This document shows, in pieces, positions 31,581 to 42,802 of a stretch of DNA of 64,000 nucleotides (position 1 is its first letter; each line of letters opens with the position of its first letter). A model generated the notes under the pieces. The model did not search any database. It saw only the letters and a program-made list of their open reading frames with translations, and was not told the origin of the DNA. The stretch is from Tetragonia tetragonoides. Taxonomy: Eukaryota; Streptophyta; Magnoliopsida; Caryophyllales; Aizoaceae. The stretch lies in NCBI GenBank assembly GCA_038025085.1, contig CM076146.1, positions 19,348,501-19,412,500 of the forward strand, given 5' to 3'. A program made the translations under genes and the position numbers.

Positions 31581-32966
31581 ATGGGGAAGAAAGAAAAGAC
31601 AAAGCGAGTAGCAGAAAAGCAAGGCGATAATGTTGAAAACTCAGTCCCACCATGTCCGACCAAAACTGTGAATCAAAAGCAAAGCTTGAGCATGAACTGC
31701 GAAAACCTAGATCGGGTTGTTCGCAATTTAAGCGATGAATTGGAAGCGCCAGAGGTGTTGACACCGGAAATACAAATACAAACAGTACATAAATTGGAAT
31801 TAGCTAGAGAGCAGATTAATACCTGGCTCTCGAAAATGAAGGAGAAAGCAAGCACTCAAACCTCATCTGAGGATGAAGAAGAAGAGCCAGAACAGACTAC
31901 TCAGCAAAACAACACAGATATTGGTAAGGTCTTTGCCTGGGATAAATTCGACATAACTAAGCTTAGAAATGCTGGTTTTAAACTTGATTTTGTTGAACCT
32001 GCTATGCATGATGGAATTCCAGTAGGGGAAATTAAGCTTAGTGACATTGAATTTGAAATAAATTACTGGAATAAAGCTGTAGTCTGTTATGTCATGGGAG
32101 CTCGACCACCAACTGCAGTATTTAGTGGTTTCCTAAGACGAATTTGGGCAAAAAAAGGGATGAACAAAATAGCCATGATGAAAAATGGAATGGTCCTGGT
32201 TCGATTTGATACACTGGAACAGAGAGATGTTGTAATTCAGGAAGGAGTGTACCATTTTGACAACAAGCCTATGATAATCAGACCTTGGTCTGAAAATGTG
32301 GATTATGAAAAGGAAGAATTAACCTCAGTGCCTATTTGGGTGAAATTCCCAGGATTAAATGTGAAGTATTGGAATGCTAAGGGGTCAAGCAAAATTGCTA
32401 GCCTTGTTGGTAGGCCAATGATGGCGGATAAGAACAATGAGCTAAAAGTAGGAATACAGTTTGCCAGGGTGTTAATTGAAGTGAAAATTGGAGATGAGTA
32501 CCCTGAGAAAGTTAATTTCAAGAATGAAAAAGGGTACATTGTGGAACAGGAGGTAGAATATGATTGGAAACCAAGCATATGCAGCCACTGTAAGCTGCAT
32601 GGGCATGGAGAATCTGACTGCAGGAAGAAGATTGCTGCTGCAGCTCCTGTGGCACAAGCTGTGCCTATACAGAATAGGCCACCAACATAAGCAAACCCTA
32701 GAACAATGCAATGGCAGAATGCAGGGAGAGGAAGAGGAAGAGCAGGAATTACAGGGAAGGGTCAGAGAGCAGGGAGAGGGGTGTACAGGCAAAAACAACA
32801 ACAAACCCAGACACTGAACTCATTTGAAGCACTGCAAGATAAAGAAGAGCAGGAAGAGCAGAAAACTCAAGGGGAAGCAGCAGAACATGTAGCAAAGGAG
32901 GATATACTTCCTGGGATGGTGCAAACACATGGTAAGTCTCCTATCTTGACTAATAGTCATGGATAG
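31581..32966 (+). pseudogene. LINE D ORF1: DUF4283-like RNA-binding protein, one stop
   Basis: Plant LINE ORF1, expected to bind element RNA and escort it. It starts MGKKEKTKR with a basic N-terminus, then an acidic, Ser/Glu-rich linker (SSEDEEEEPEQ). A DUF4283-type RRM-like domain follows (INYWNKAVVCYVMGARPP, RIWAKKG, MVLVRFDTLEQRD, KPMIIRPWS, SVPIWVKFPGLNVKYW, SKIASLVGRPMMAD, FARVLIEV). A CCHC knuckle CSHCKLHGHGESDC lies at about residues 334-347. A TAA at 32688-32690 interrupts; the frame then continues through a Gly/Arg-rich stretch (RGRGRAG, GQRAGRG), likely RNA-binding, to the natural TAG at 32964-32966. Full length would be 461 aa. Confidence 0.9.
32959..32966 (+). promoter_or_regulatory. 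ORF1/ORF2 overlap ATGGATAG (LINE D)
   Basis: The ORF2 start codon and ORF1 stop codon overlap in ATGGATAG. The same octamer is kept at 17429-17436 (LINE B) and 38762-38769 (LINE E), and flanking bases are also kept (AGTCATGGATAGG). This layout suggests ORF2 is translated by termination-reinitiation after ORF1. Confidence 0.8.
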
Positions 32967-35900
32967 GATCCTTATATGGAATGTGAGAGGCCTAAATGGC
33001 CCTAATAAACAGAGAGATGTGAGTCTTTTCTGCAAAAAAAATAATTGTGGCATGGTGGTTCTGTTAGAAACAAAAATTAGGGAAATTAATTTAGCAAAAT
33101 GCAAGAGAAATTTCATGCCAGAGTGGGAATCAATTAGCAACCATAACAATCATAGATTAGGTAGAATCTGGATTAGATGGTTAGCAAATTATTTCCATGT
33201 TAATGTGTTATTTTCATCTGTGCAAATGGTGACTTGCAAAGTAGTTAATATTGTGAAAAAAAAAGAGTTTGTGGTGAGTTTTGTGTATGGGCTAAATGAA
33301 AAAGGGGAAAGAAAGCAACTGTGGCTGGACCTTTCTGACTATGCACTGAACTGCAATGTACCATGGATAGTTGGGGGGGACTTTAATAATGTGTTAACAT
33401 CTGGTAATAGACAAGGAGGTGCCCCAGTCACATATTCTGAAGTACAGGACTTCAAGGACTGTTTAGAGGACTGTAAACTAACAGAACTGAGCTGGTCTGG
33501 GTGTGAATTTACTTGGAACAATAAGCATGAAAGGGGAGGGAGAGTATATTCTAAAATAGATTGGGTTTTTGCCAATAGCCTTTGGATTCAGGAATTTGAT
33601 CAATTTGATCTTAAATTCCATACAGAGGATGTGTCTGATCATTCCCCAATTTGTTTAACTATGCACAGAGAGCCCACCAAAAATAGAAACAACCCCTCTA
33701 AATTTTTCAACATGTGGAGCCTCCACTCTGATTTCCAAGCTAAGGTGCAGCAAGCTTGGAACATCAGAACACAAGGCACAAAAATGTTCAGAGTTTACCA
33801 GAAACTGAAAAATGTGAGAGGAGTGCTGAAAAAACTAAATAGGGATGAATTCAGTGGGATACTAAAGCAAGCTGAGACAGCTAGGAATATAATGAATCAA
33901 GCATAGATTGCAGCAAACCAGGACCCTCTAAATGAGACCATACAGCAAGAGGAAGTGCAAGCAAGGAAGAGGTACAATGATCTGAATATGGCAGCAGAGA
34001 ACTTTTTACAACAAAAGAGCAAGGCAAAATGGATTCAACTAGGCGATGGAAACACTCAATTTTTCCATGCACTTATGAAGCAAAGAAGCCAGCAGCACAG
34101 AGTACATTCCATCAAGACACAGGAAGGTACCTTGCTAGAGGAACAGAACCAGATTGTGTAGGAATTTGTGGATTTTTACAGAGGAATGCTAGGAGTTGCT
34201 GGAATCAGAGCCACTTCAGCAGAAAGCAGCTTCTTCTCAGCAGGACACAGACTAGACATACACCAACAGATGTCTCTGATTGCCCCTGTGACTGCTGAAG
34301 AAGTAAAGAGAGCTATGTTTGAAATTGACTGTAATAAGAGCCCAGGCACTGATGGATTTGGATCAGGGTTTTTCAAAGAAGCATGGAATACAGTGGGGCA
34401 GGAAGTGACAGAGGCTATTATTGATTTTTTTTAGTCTTCCAAAATGCTAAAAGAAGTGAATGCAACTAACTTGTGTCTTGTGCAGAAAATATCAAATCCT
34501 GAAAAGGCTTCTGATTACAGACCCATAGCATGTTCCAACACCATCTATAAGTGCATCTCCAAGATCCTATGTGGAAGACTGGCAATAGTGCTACCAGAAC
34601 TAATTTCTGTGAACCAGGGAGCTTTCGTGGCACAAAGATCCATAGTCCATAACATTATGATTTGTCAGGATTTAATCAAGCACTATAATAGAAAACAATC
34701 CTCCCCAAGATGCCTGATGAAGATTGACCTTAGGAAAGCCTATGAGACAGTACACTGGGGTTTTATCAAGGAAATTATGCAAGGATATGGATTCCCATTG
34801 AAGTTTAGTGGGTGGATACTAGAGTGCGTGCAAACAGCAAGCTTCAGCATCAACTTGAATGGGGAAGCCCATGGATACTTCACTGCAAAGCGTGGTATTA
34901 GACAAGGAGACCCAATTTCTCCACTAATTTTTGTGTTAGTGATGGAATACCTGTCAAGAATCTTGAAGATAGCTTGCATGGACAACAGCTTCAATTGGCA
35001 CCCCATGTGCAAAGAGCTTGCACTAAGTCATCTATGCTTTGCAGATGACTTGATGTGTTTCTGCAAAGCTACACCTGACTATGTGAATATCCTAATGGAG
35101 TGCCTGAATTACTTCTCACAAGCCACTGGTTTGTATGCAAACCAGGAAAAATCAAGCATTTATGTGGTAGGGGTTAGTGAACAAGAGAAAAGGGTGCTGT
35201 TGAGCCTCTCAGGGTTTCAGGAGGGTACATTGCCAATGAAATACCTAGGTGTCCCTCTATCCCCATCAAAATAGAGTAAAATGGATTGTGAATGCTTGGT
35301 GGATAAAATGACAAAAAGACTTCACACATGGGCTTCCAGGAACCTCTCATATGCTGGAAGGGCACAACTAATAAATTCTGTATTATTATCTATACACGTA
35401 TACTGGTCAAGCATATTTGTTATGCCTGCTGGGGTACTAAAAAGTATAGAGAAAAAATGCAGATTGTTTCTTTGGGGGGGAGCTGACCACAAGCACAAAA
35501 CTAGCCTGGTGGCTTGGGAAGTAGTTTGCAGACCAAGGAGAAATGGGGGCATAAATATTAAACAATGCAAATGGTTTAATATACCCCTAAATGGGAAGCA
35601 TATATGGGATTTAGCCACAAAAAAGGACACATTGTGGGTGAAGTGGATTAATGGAGTATATTTGAAAGGAAGTAATTTCTGGAATTATGCTCCTGTGTGG
35701 GGAGCCAGCTGGTATTGGACTAAACTCAATAAGATCAAAAGTCACTTCCAGGAGCACTATTCAACAAGAGGAGTGTGGAAGGAAACTGAAAATGGAATGT
35801 ACTCAGTTGCTAGTGGATACAGAGTTTTGTTGGGAAATCTGCCAAAATACAAACATTCTGACCTGATATGGGGAAGAATTTCTGTACCTAGGCACAGCTT

Positions 35901-36354
35901 CTGTTTATGGTTGGTGCAAATGGGTAGACTGCTGACCAAAGACAGGCTACATAATATGGGTTTCCTTAATGGAGACACCATATGCTACCTGTGCAAAGAG
36001 GAGACAGAAAGTCATGGCCATCTGTTTTTCAGCTGCGGTATTTCGACAGAGACAATGAAACAGGTAAAGACATGGCTACACATTTCTGCAACAGGAAGCA
36101 CAATCCAGGGGTTACTAAACTGGATGAGTAGACAGAAATGCTCGAGATTCAGAAAGGAAGTGTATGCAGCTGGAATAGCAGCAGCTGCATACTGGATTTG
36201 GAGAGCCAGAAATCTGATATGCTTTGAAAAGAGCAGACTGCCAGTATCACAGATTATGCAACAGATACAGCAAGCAATCAGAGTCAGAATCCAACAGTGC
36301 AACAGCAACAGAAAGCTAAATAGCAAGGATAAAAGATGGATAAGGCAACTGTGA
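32959..36354 (+). pseudogene. LINE D ORF2: endonuclease-RT, 1131 codons, four TAG stops
   Basis: One frame throughout, broken only by TAG at 33904, 34159, 34432 and 35272. APE endonuclease (aa 1-~230): WNVRGLN, LLETKI, FVYGLN, VGGDFNNVL, SKIDWVFAN, VSDHSPI, all catalytic positions kept. RT (~490-770): DYRPIACSNTIYK, KIDLRKAYE, GIRQGDPISPLIF, FADD at 35038-35049. The thumb follows, with a zf-RVT-like domain (RHSFCLWLVQMGRLLTKDRL, CYLCKEETESHGHLFFSC). It ends RWIRQL with no RNase H. The start overlaps the ORF1 stop by 8 nt. The endonuclease would nick the IGS satellite and the RT prime on it. Apart from the stops, the best preserved of the three copies. Confidence 0.94.
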
Positions 36355-36957
36355 GCCTGAATCAGCTGGCAGTAGAGAAATCAGGAAAATGGAAGAAATA
36401 CAAAAGCACTGCAAGAAGAGAGCAGCTTAACAGACCAGCAAAGAATAGAGCAGAGTGCAAGTATTAAAGTATCAGTGCAGGATCCCAGGAAGAGTTAGAA
36501 GGGTCTCAGTGGCAGGAATGCTGATGCAAGGTAGAAAAGGAATCAGTTGGCAAAAACTAGGCAGAGAGAGGAAGTAGAAGAATCTGTGCAGAAATTCATG
36601 CAGCAGGTTTCAGCGGGAAATCAGAATCAACTGGCTGAAGCTAGGCAGAGTGAGGAAAAGCAGAATCTAGCAGATGAGAAAGGCTCGAAGAAGTTGTAAT
36701 GATTTAGCTTATTATGTTTTTGTATTTTGCTGTAAGTCAGGAATGATTTTTTGTATTTTGTTTGTGTTTACAGAGATGGTGAACCACTGCTTGTAGTGAG
36801 TTGCTCCAGTTAGACTCTAGGTTTGTAAGGTAGTAAAGGGATGTAGAAAAAAGGAACCCTACCTAGTAGGTGGCCTTGGATTTGCATTGCCTATGGGCTT
36901 TAATCTTGTTACATTACAGCTAGCAATAATACAATTTCTAACTTGCACCAAAAAAAA
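36355..36957 (+). other. LINE D 3' UTR with conserved hairpins
   Basis: About 600 bp: CAGCAG/GAAG-rich upstream part, then GTAAGTCAGGAA, GAACCACTG, CCTACCTAGTAGG hairpin (~36869-36881), CTTTAAT-loop-ATTACAG stem (36898-36919, one mismatch), 30 nt, A8. The nearest copies of this block are at 17220, 21420, 31380 and 42670. Confidence 0.85.
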
Positions 36958-37286
36958 CGTTGGCATCGCGTAAAACCGCTCTTACAAGCCTATCAGGGAC
37001 CCAATAACCGACCCTACGGGCCTCCCAGGTCCCGTAGGGGTCTCCCATGCGATATGGGGCGAAAATATTAACGTCGAAAAGTTTGGGTCCGGACGCCTAG
37101 AACACGTCACCTACAGCATTCCTGGGGCCCGGTTGCCTTTTTCGCCCAAAATTTTTTCGGGGGGGCTCTCATGGCTCTAGGGGACCCTCGGTGCCCTGGG
37201 AGGGTCACCTTCATCCCCGAACTCCGATATCACCCATGTCGCCCGTATTCGGGTCTTAACATTGTGATCGAAAAACATTGGCATCG
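36958..37286. repeat. ~290-bp IGS satellite, one full monomer between LINEs D and E
   Basis: A complete unit from GTTGGCATCGCGTAAAACC to TAACATTGTGATCG (37257-37270). This unit carries the variant target CATTGTGATCG instead of CATTGGCATCG. Next comes AAAA, then ACATTGGCATCG (37275-37286), and then LINE E. The AAAA bounded by two target copies could be the trace of an even shorter insertion. Confidence 0.88.
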
Positions 37287-37375
37287 TATCGCTCTTGCCC
37301 GTTTTCTCTCTCTAAAATGCTCTCTTCTCTCTCCTCTACACCGCTCGTCCGCCATTGACGCAGCTGTGAGTCTCT

Positions 37376-38769
37376 ATGGGGAAGAAAGACAAGGCAAAAC
37401 GAGGGACAGAAAAGCACGATGACAATGGGGAAAATTCAGCACCACGAGGTCCTACGAAAAGTGCGAATCAGAGACAAAGTACAAGCATCAGCCGAGACAA
37501 CCTAGATCGGGTTATGCGCAACCTTACTGATGAATTGGAGGCACCGGAGGTCATGACTTCTGATGCACAAACAAAAACAGTTCAACAAATGGAAATTGCA
37601 AGAGAAAAGATTAATACTTGGCTCTCGAAGATGAAGGAAAAGGCAGAACACTATCTTCGTCTGAAGATGAAGATGAAGGCCCAGACCAAGCAAAACAGCA
37701 AGAGACAGCAACTGCAGGTAATACCTCTGCTTGGGAAAAATTTGACATCTCCAAATTGAAAAATTCGGGATTTAAATTGGATTTTATTGCGCCAACAATG
37801 CATGAAGGAAAACCTGTTGGGGAAATTAGTTTCATGGACATAGAATCTGAAATCAATTACTGGAATAAAGCTGTTGTTTGCTATATTATGGGGTCAAGAC
37901 CACCAATTAATGTGTTAAGCGGATATTTATGAAGAATTTGGGCAAAACGTGGGATGAACATAATTGCTATGATGAAAAATGGCTTGGTTTTGGTTCGTTT
38001 TGGCTCCCTAGAGCAAAGGGATGCTGTAATTAAAGAGGGGGTTTACCATTTTGATAACAAACCCATGATAGTAAGGCCATGGTCTGAAAATGTGGATTGT
38101 GCACAAGAGGAATTGACCTCGGTGCATATTTGGGTAAAATTCCCTGGCCTTAATGTGAAATACTGGAATGCTAAGGGACTGAGAAAGATTGCAAGTCTTG
38201 TAGGAAGGCCAATGATGGCAGACAGAAATATAGAGCTCGAAGTAGGGATTCAATATGCAAGAGTATTGATTGAGGTAGAAATTGGAGTTGAGTACCCTAA
38301 CAAGGTGCACTATAAGAATGAAAAGGGAAATATTGTGGAGCAGGAAGTGGAATATGACTGGAAGCCCATTCTTTGCAACCACTGCAAATAATATGCGCAT
38401 AGGGAAGCTGAATGCAGAAAGAAAGCTACTGCAGGTCCTGTGATACAAACATTATCTGTACAGATTCCACCAGCACTGCCTCCTAGGGCTCAACAATGGC
38501 AAACTGCAGGAAGAGAGAGAGGTAGAGCTTGGAATGCAGGAAGAGGAGTGAGAGCAGGAAGAGGCAACTATAGACAAGTGCAACAGCCTAAAACTGTCAC
38601 TACCCAGATGCAGAACAGTTTTGATATTCTGCAAAATGAAGAAGGAATGCAGGAGGTTCCAAAGGCACAGACAGAAGAAGCACTGGAGCCAGAGCAACAA
38701 AAGAATCAGAATGCAGATGAGGTGCCATCACATGGTAAGTCTCCTATCTTGACTGATAGTCATGGATAG
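37376..38769 (+). pseudogene. LINE E ORF1: DUF4283-like RNA-binding protein, broken
   Basis: Starts MGKKDKAKRGTEK and parallels LINE D ORF1. A frameshift near 37645, in the acidic Ser-rich linker, moves to the frame SSSEDEDEGPDQ. A TGA follows at 37930-37932 (YL*RIWAKRG; LINE D has CTAAGA there), then a TAA at 38389-38391 in the zinc knuckle, which also lacks the middle residues of CX2CX4HX4C intactness (CNHCK*YAHREAEC). Then a Gly/Arg-rich tail (GRERGRAWNAGRGVRAGRG) and the natural TAG overlapping ORF2. Same protein role as in LINE D. Confidence 0.88.
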
Positions 38770-41700
38770 GATACTAATATGGAATGTTAGAGGCCTAAAT
38801 GGCCCAAATAAGCAGAGGGATGTTGCCCTTTTTTGTAAAGAAAATAATTGTGGGTTGGTGGCTTTTCTAGAAACAAAAGTCAGATTAGTTAACCTAGAAA
38901 AATACAAAAACAGTTTCATGCTAGGTTGGGATTCTTACAGTAATCACAATGAGCATAGGTTGGGTAGAATATGGTTAAGATGGTTGCCAAACTGGTTTCA
39001 TGTGGATATAATATTCTCATCTGTGCAAATGATCATCTGTAAAGTGGTTAATATCGTGAAAAAAGAGAATTTGTGGCTAGTTTTGTATATGGCTTAAATG
39101 AAAAAGAGGAAAGGAAAATATTATGGAAAAACCTATCAAATTTTGCAATTAATTGCAATAAACCATGGTTTGTTGTGGGGGACTTCAATAATGTGATGCT
39201 ACCTGACAACAGAAAAGGAGGAATTCCAGTTACATTTTCTGAAATACAGGATTTTCAAGAGTGCATTGAACAATGTTTCCTCACTAAAATGGATTGGTCA
39301 GGGTGCCAGTTTACATGGAATAATAGGCATGAAAGGGGTGGGAGAGTATACTCTAAAATTGATTGGGCCTTTGCAAACAGCCTCTGGTTGCAGGAATTTG
39401 ATCAATTTGATCTTAAATTCCACCCAGAGGGTGTTTCTGAGCACTCCCCAATTTGTCTAGCTATTCAGAGAGAACCCACAAAAACAAAAATCCCTTTTAA
39501 ATACTTCAACATGTGGAGCCTCCACTCTGAATTCCATGCTATGGTTCAGCAAGCTTGGAATTTCAGAACACAAGGCACAAAAATGTTCAGAGTGTACCAG
39601 AAACTGAAAAAGGTGAGAATAATGCTGAAGAAGCTAAACAGGAATGAATTTAGGGATATTTTAGCACAGGCAGACATTGCTAGAGTTTCCATGACTCAAG
39701 CTCAGACTGAGGCTAACAAGGAGCCCCTAAATGAGGAAGCACAACAGAAGGAAATACAGGCCAGGAGAAGATACAATGAGGTGAACATGGCTGCTGAAAA
39801 CTTTTTACAGCAGAAAAGCAAGGCAAACTGGGTTCAGCTGGGAGATGGGAACACTCACTTCTTCCATGCAGTCATGAAGCAAAGAAGACACAAGAATAGA
39901 GTGCACACAATCAGGACACAGCAGGGGACTCTACTGGATGATCAGAATATGGTTATGGAGGAATTTGTGAGATTCTACAAAGAAATGTTGGGGGTCCCAG
40001 GGGCTAGAGCAACCACAACAAAAGACAACTTCTTCTCAGCAGGTCACAAACTTGATATGCATCAACAGATGAACCTTATTGCCCCTGTAAGTGCTGATGA
40101 GGTGAAAAATGCAATGTTTGAAATTGATTGCAACAAAAGCCCGGGCCCTGATGGTTTTGGATCAGGATTTTTCAAAGAAGCTTGGCATATTGTGGGGCAA
40201 GAAAGGACTGCAACTATAATTGACTTCTTTGACTCATCTAGAATGCTCAAAGAAGTGAATGCTACAAACTTATGCCTTGTGCAGAAGATACAAAACCCAG
40301 AGAAGGCATCTGACTTCAGACCTATAGCTTGTTGTAATACAATATACAAGTGCATCTCCAAGATTTTGTGTGGGAGACTGGAAAAAGTGCTCCCAGTGCT
40401 TGTATCAGTGAACTAGGGAGCTTTTGTGGCTCAGAGATCAATTGTTAATAACATCATGATATGCCAGGATCTTATTAAGCACTACAATAGGAAACAGTCA
40501 TCCCCTAGGTGCTTGATGAAGATAGACCTAAGGAAAGCATATGACACAATTCATTGGGGATTTGTGAAAGAAATGCTGCAAGGGTATGGATTCCCTGTAA
40601 AGTTCAGTGGATGGCTACTTGAATGCATCCAAACAGCTAGCTTTAGCATCAATATGAATGGGGAAGCACATGGATACTTTATTGCAAAACGTGGCATTAG
40701 GCAGGGTGATCCAATCTCTCCATTAATATTTGTATTGGTAATGGAATGTCTGTCAAGAATACTGAAGATAGCCTGTATGGATAAGAGCTTCAGCTGGCAC
40801 CCCATGTGCAAAGAACTTGCTTTGAGTCACCTCTGCTTTGCTGATGACTTAATGTGCTTCTGTAAAGCTACCCCTGAATCTGTGAGTACCATGATGAACA
40901 GCATAAACCACTTCTCACAAGCTACTGGTCTGTCTACAAAAAAGGAAAAATCAAATATTTATGTAGCAGGGGTAAATGAGCAAGTAAAGAATGAACTGTT
41001 GCACCTATCAGGATTTAGGGAGGGAACTTTGCCCATGAAATACCTGGGTGTCCCACTGTCCCCTTCTAAATGGAGCAAATTAGACTGTGAATGCCTAGTG
41101 GATAAAATGACAAGGAAAATGCAGATTTGGGCCTCCAGGAACCTCTCTTATGCAGGAAGAGTTCAATTAATTAACTCTGTATTATTTTCCATGCATGTAT
41201 ACTGGTCAAGCATATTCATAATGCCTACTGGGGTACTGAAAAGTGTGGAGCAAAAATGCAGATTTTTCTTATGGGGGACAACTGAACGGAAGCACAAGAC
41301 AAGCTTGGTGGCATGGGATATTGTATGCAGACCAAGGAAAAATGGGGGACTAAATGTAAAGAATTGCAAATGGTTGAACATAGCTCTAAATGGGAAGCAT
41401 ATCTGGGATCTAGCCACTAAAAACGACACACTGTGGGTAAAATGGATCAATGGGGTTTATCTGAAAGGTGAAAACTTCTGGAATTATGCTCCAGTATGGG
41501 GTACCAGCTGGTACTGGAAAAAGCTGAACAAGATCAAAAGCTATTTTCAGGGGCAATACACAACAAGGGGAGTATGGAAGTATGAATCTGATGGTTTATA
41601 TTCTGCTGCAAGTGGCTACAGAATGTTGCAAGGAAATATGCCAAAACTCAGACATGCTAATTTGATCTGGGGAAAAATATCCATGCCTAGACAAAGCTTC

Positions 41701-42156
41701 TGCCTGTGGCTAGCTCAAATGGGAAGATTATTAACTAAAGAAAGGCTGCAGAGGATGGGTTTCTTGAATGGAGATGACTTATGCTACCTGTGTAAGCTGA
41801 AACCAGAGGACCACAACCACCTGTTTTTCAACTGCAATGTGTCAACAGCAGTCCTGGTTCAACTGAGAGGATGGATGCAAATATCAGCAAAAGCAAACAC
41901 AATTCAGGGCATGCTCAACCGGATAAGTAGGCAAAAATGCTCGAGACTCAGGAAGGAAGTGTATGCAGCAGGGCTAGGAGCAGCAGTCTATTGGATTTGG
42001 AGATGCAGGAACACTCACTATGTTGGTGAAGGCAGTATACCAGTGTCAAAGATCATGCAACAGGTTCAGCAAGTAGTTAGAATCAGAATCCAATAATGCA
42101 GAAACAGCAAGAGGAAGATTAACAGAAGGGATAAGAGATGGATAGAGGAGATATAG
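38762..42156 (+). pseudogene. LINE E ORF2: endonuclease-RT, one frameshift, two stops
   Basis: Starts MDRILIWNVRGLNGPNKQRD. A 1-nt deletion in an A tract near 39060 shifts the frame to the one open from 39073 to a TAG at 40414-40416 (VSVN*GAF; LINE B has Gln). It then runs open to TAA at 42094 and reads on to the natural TAG at 42154-42156. Landmarks: VVGDFNNVM, SKIDWAFAN, VSEHSPI (Asp of SDH is Glu here, likely harming the endonuclease), DFRPIACCNTIYK, KIDLRKAYD, GIRQGDPISPLIF, FADD (40837-40848) and CYLCKLKPEDHNHLFFNC. Length 3395 nt equals LINE D minus one base. Confidence 0.93.
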
Positions 42157-42771
42157 TCAATAGTGCTCTGGATATGGAGAAGTAGGAACTTGCAGCAATT
42201 TGAAGGGAGCAGACTGTCTGTGATGCAGTGCAGTAGGTTCAACAGAAAGACAGCATCAGAATTCAACAGCAAGGAAAAATGGCACAGGGAATGTGTAATT
42301 GGTGCAGAAAATTCATGCAGTAATTTTCAACAGGGAATCCAGAACCAGCTGGCAGAAGCTAGACTGAAAAAAAGGAAGAAGCAGAATCAAGCAGATCATC
42401 AAGGTTAGAATGAATCAGTTCAGCAGACAATTCAGAAGCAGATTTCAGAAGTCCCAACAGAAGGAAGTAGAGTAACAACAAGGATAGAATTGGATCAGGA
42501 ATCTGTAATTTCACTGTATTTTGTAATTGCTGTATTTTGTATTTGCTGTAAGTCAGGAATGTTTTTGTTTATGTTGTTTCAGGAATGAGGTTCCACTGGC
42601 TGTAATGTGGATACTCTAGTACTGTATTAGGGTTGTATGGTTGTAAAGGGATGTAGAAAAAACATGCCCTACCTAGTAGGTGGCCTTGGATTTACATTGC
42701 CTGTGGGCTGTAATCGTGTTACATTACAGCTAGTAATAATACATCTTCTGACTTGCACCAAAAAAAAAAAA
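42157..42771 (+). other. LINE E 3' UTR with conserved hairpins
   Basis: About 615 bp. Contains CCTACCTAGTAGG (~42669-42681) and CTGTAAT-loop-ATTACAG at 42708-42729, then 30 nt and the A tail. The 42530 region has GTAAGTCAGGAATG as in the other copies. Confidence 0.85.
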
Positions 42772-42783
42772 ACATTGTGATCG

Positions 42784-42802
42784 ATTGCACCAAAAAAAAA
42801 AA
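42784..42802 (+). mobile_element. LINE stub F: ~19-bp insertion at the target site
   Basis: ATTGCACC plus 11-12 A residues lies between two copies of ACATTGTGATCG (42772-42783 and ~42803-42814). TTGCACC plus poly(A) is exactly the LINE 3' end. The stub is therefore best read as an extreme 5'-truncated insertion at the same nick, right after LINE E. Slippage or a local duplication of the LINE E tail is the alternative. Confidence 0.75.

Larger units (their letters stand above)
31502..36957 (+). mobile_element. LINE D, full-length site-specific L1-type element
   Basis: 5.46 kb from a short pyrimidine-rich 5' UTR through ORF1, ORF2 and the 3' UTR to an A8 tail. Left flank ATTGGCATCGC (31496-31506, partly overlapping the element start), right flank GTTGGCATCGCGTAAAACC (36959). 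It sits directly after LINE C in the same satellite unit, with a small extra GTA between the two target copies. Its 5' end matches that of LINE E (TTTTCTCTCTCTAAAATGC), so both appear full length. ORF1 has one stop, ORF2 four TAG stops and no frameshift. Confidence 0.95.
37287..42771 (+). mobile_element. LINE E, full-length site-specific L1-type element
   Basis: 5.49 kb with 5' UTR, ORF1, ORF2 and 3' UTR, ending ACTTGCACC plus a run of about 13 A. Right flank ACATTGTGATCG (42772-42783), left flank ACATTGGCATCG (37275-37286). The two flanks differ at three positions, so the duplication is imperfect, perhaps by later exchange between units. The outer left flank (CATTGTGATCG at 37260) does match. 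Both ORFs are broken. Confidence 0.94.

Noticed and set aside
36355..36957. Hidden RNase H domain at the LINE ORF2 C-terminus
   Set aside because: Many plant L1s have one, but all three copies stop soon after the zf-RVT-like region and no D-E-D pattern is readable downstream.
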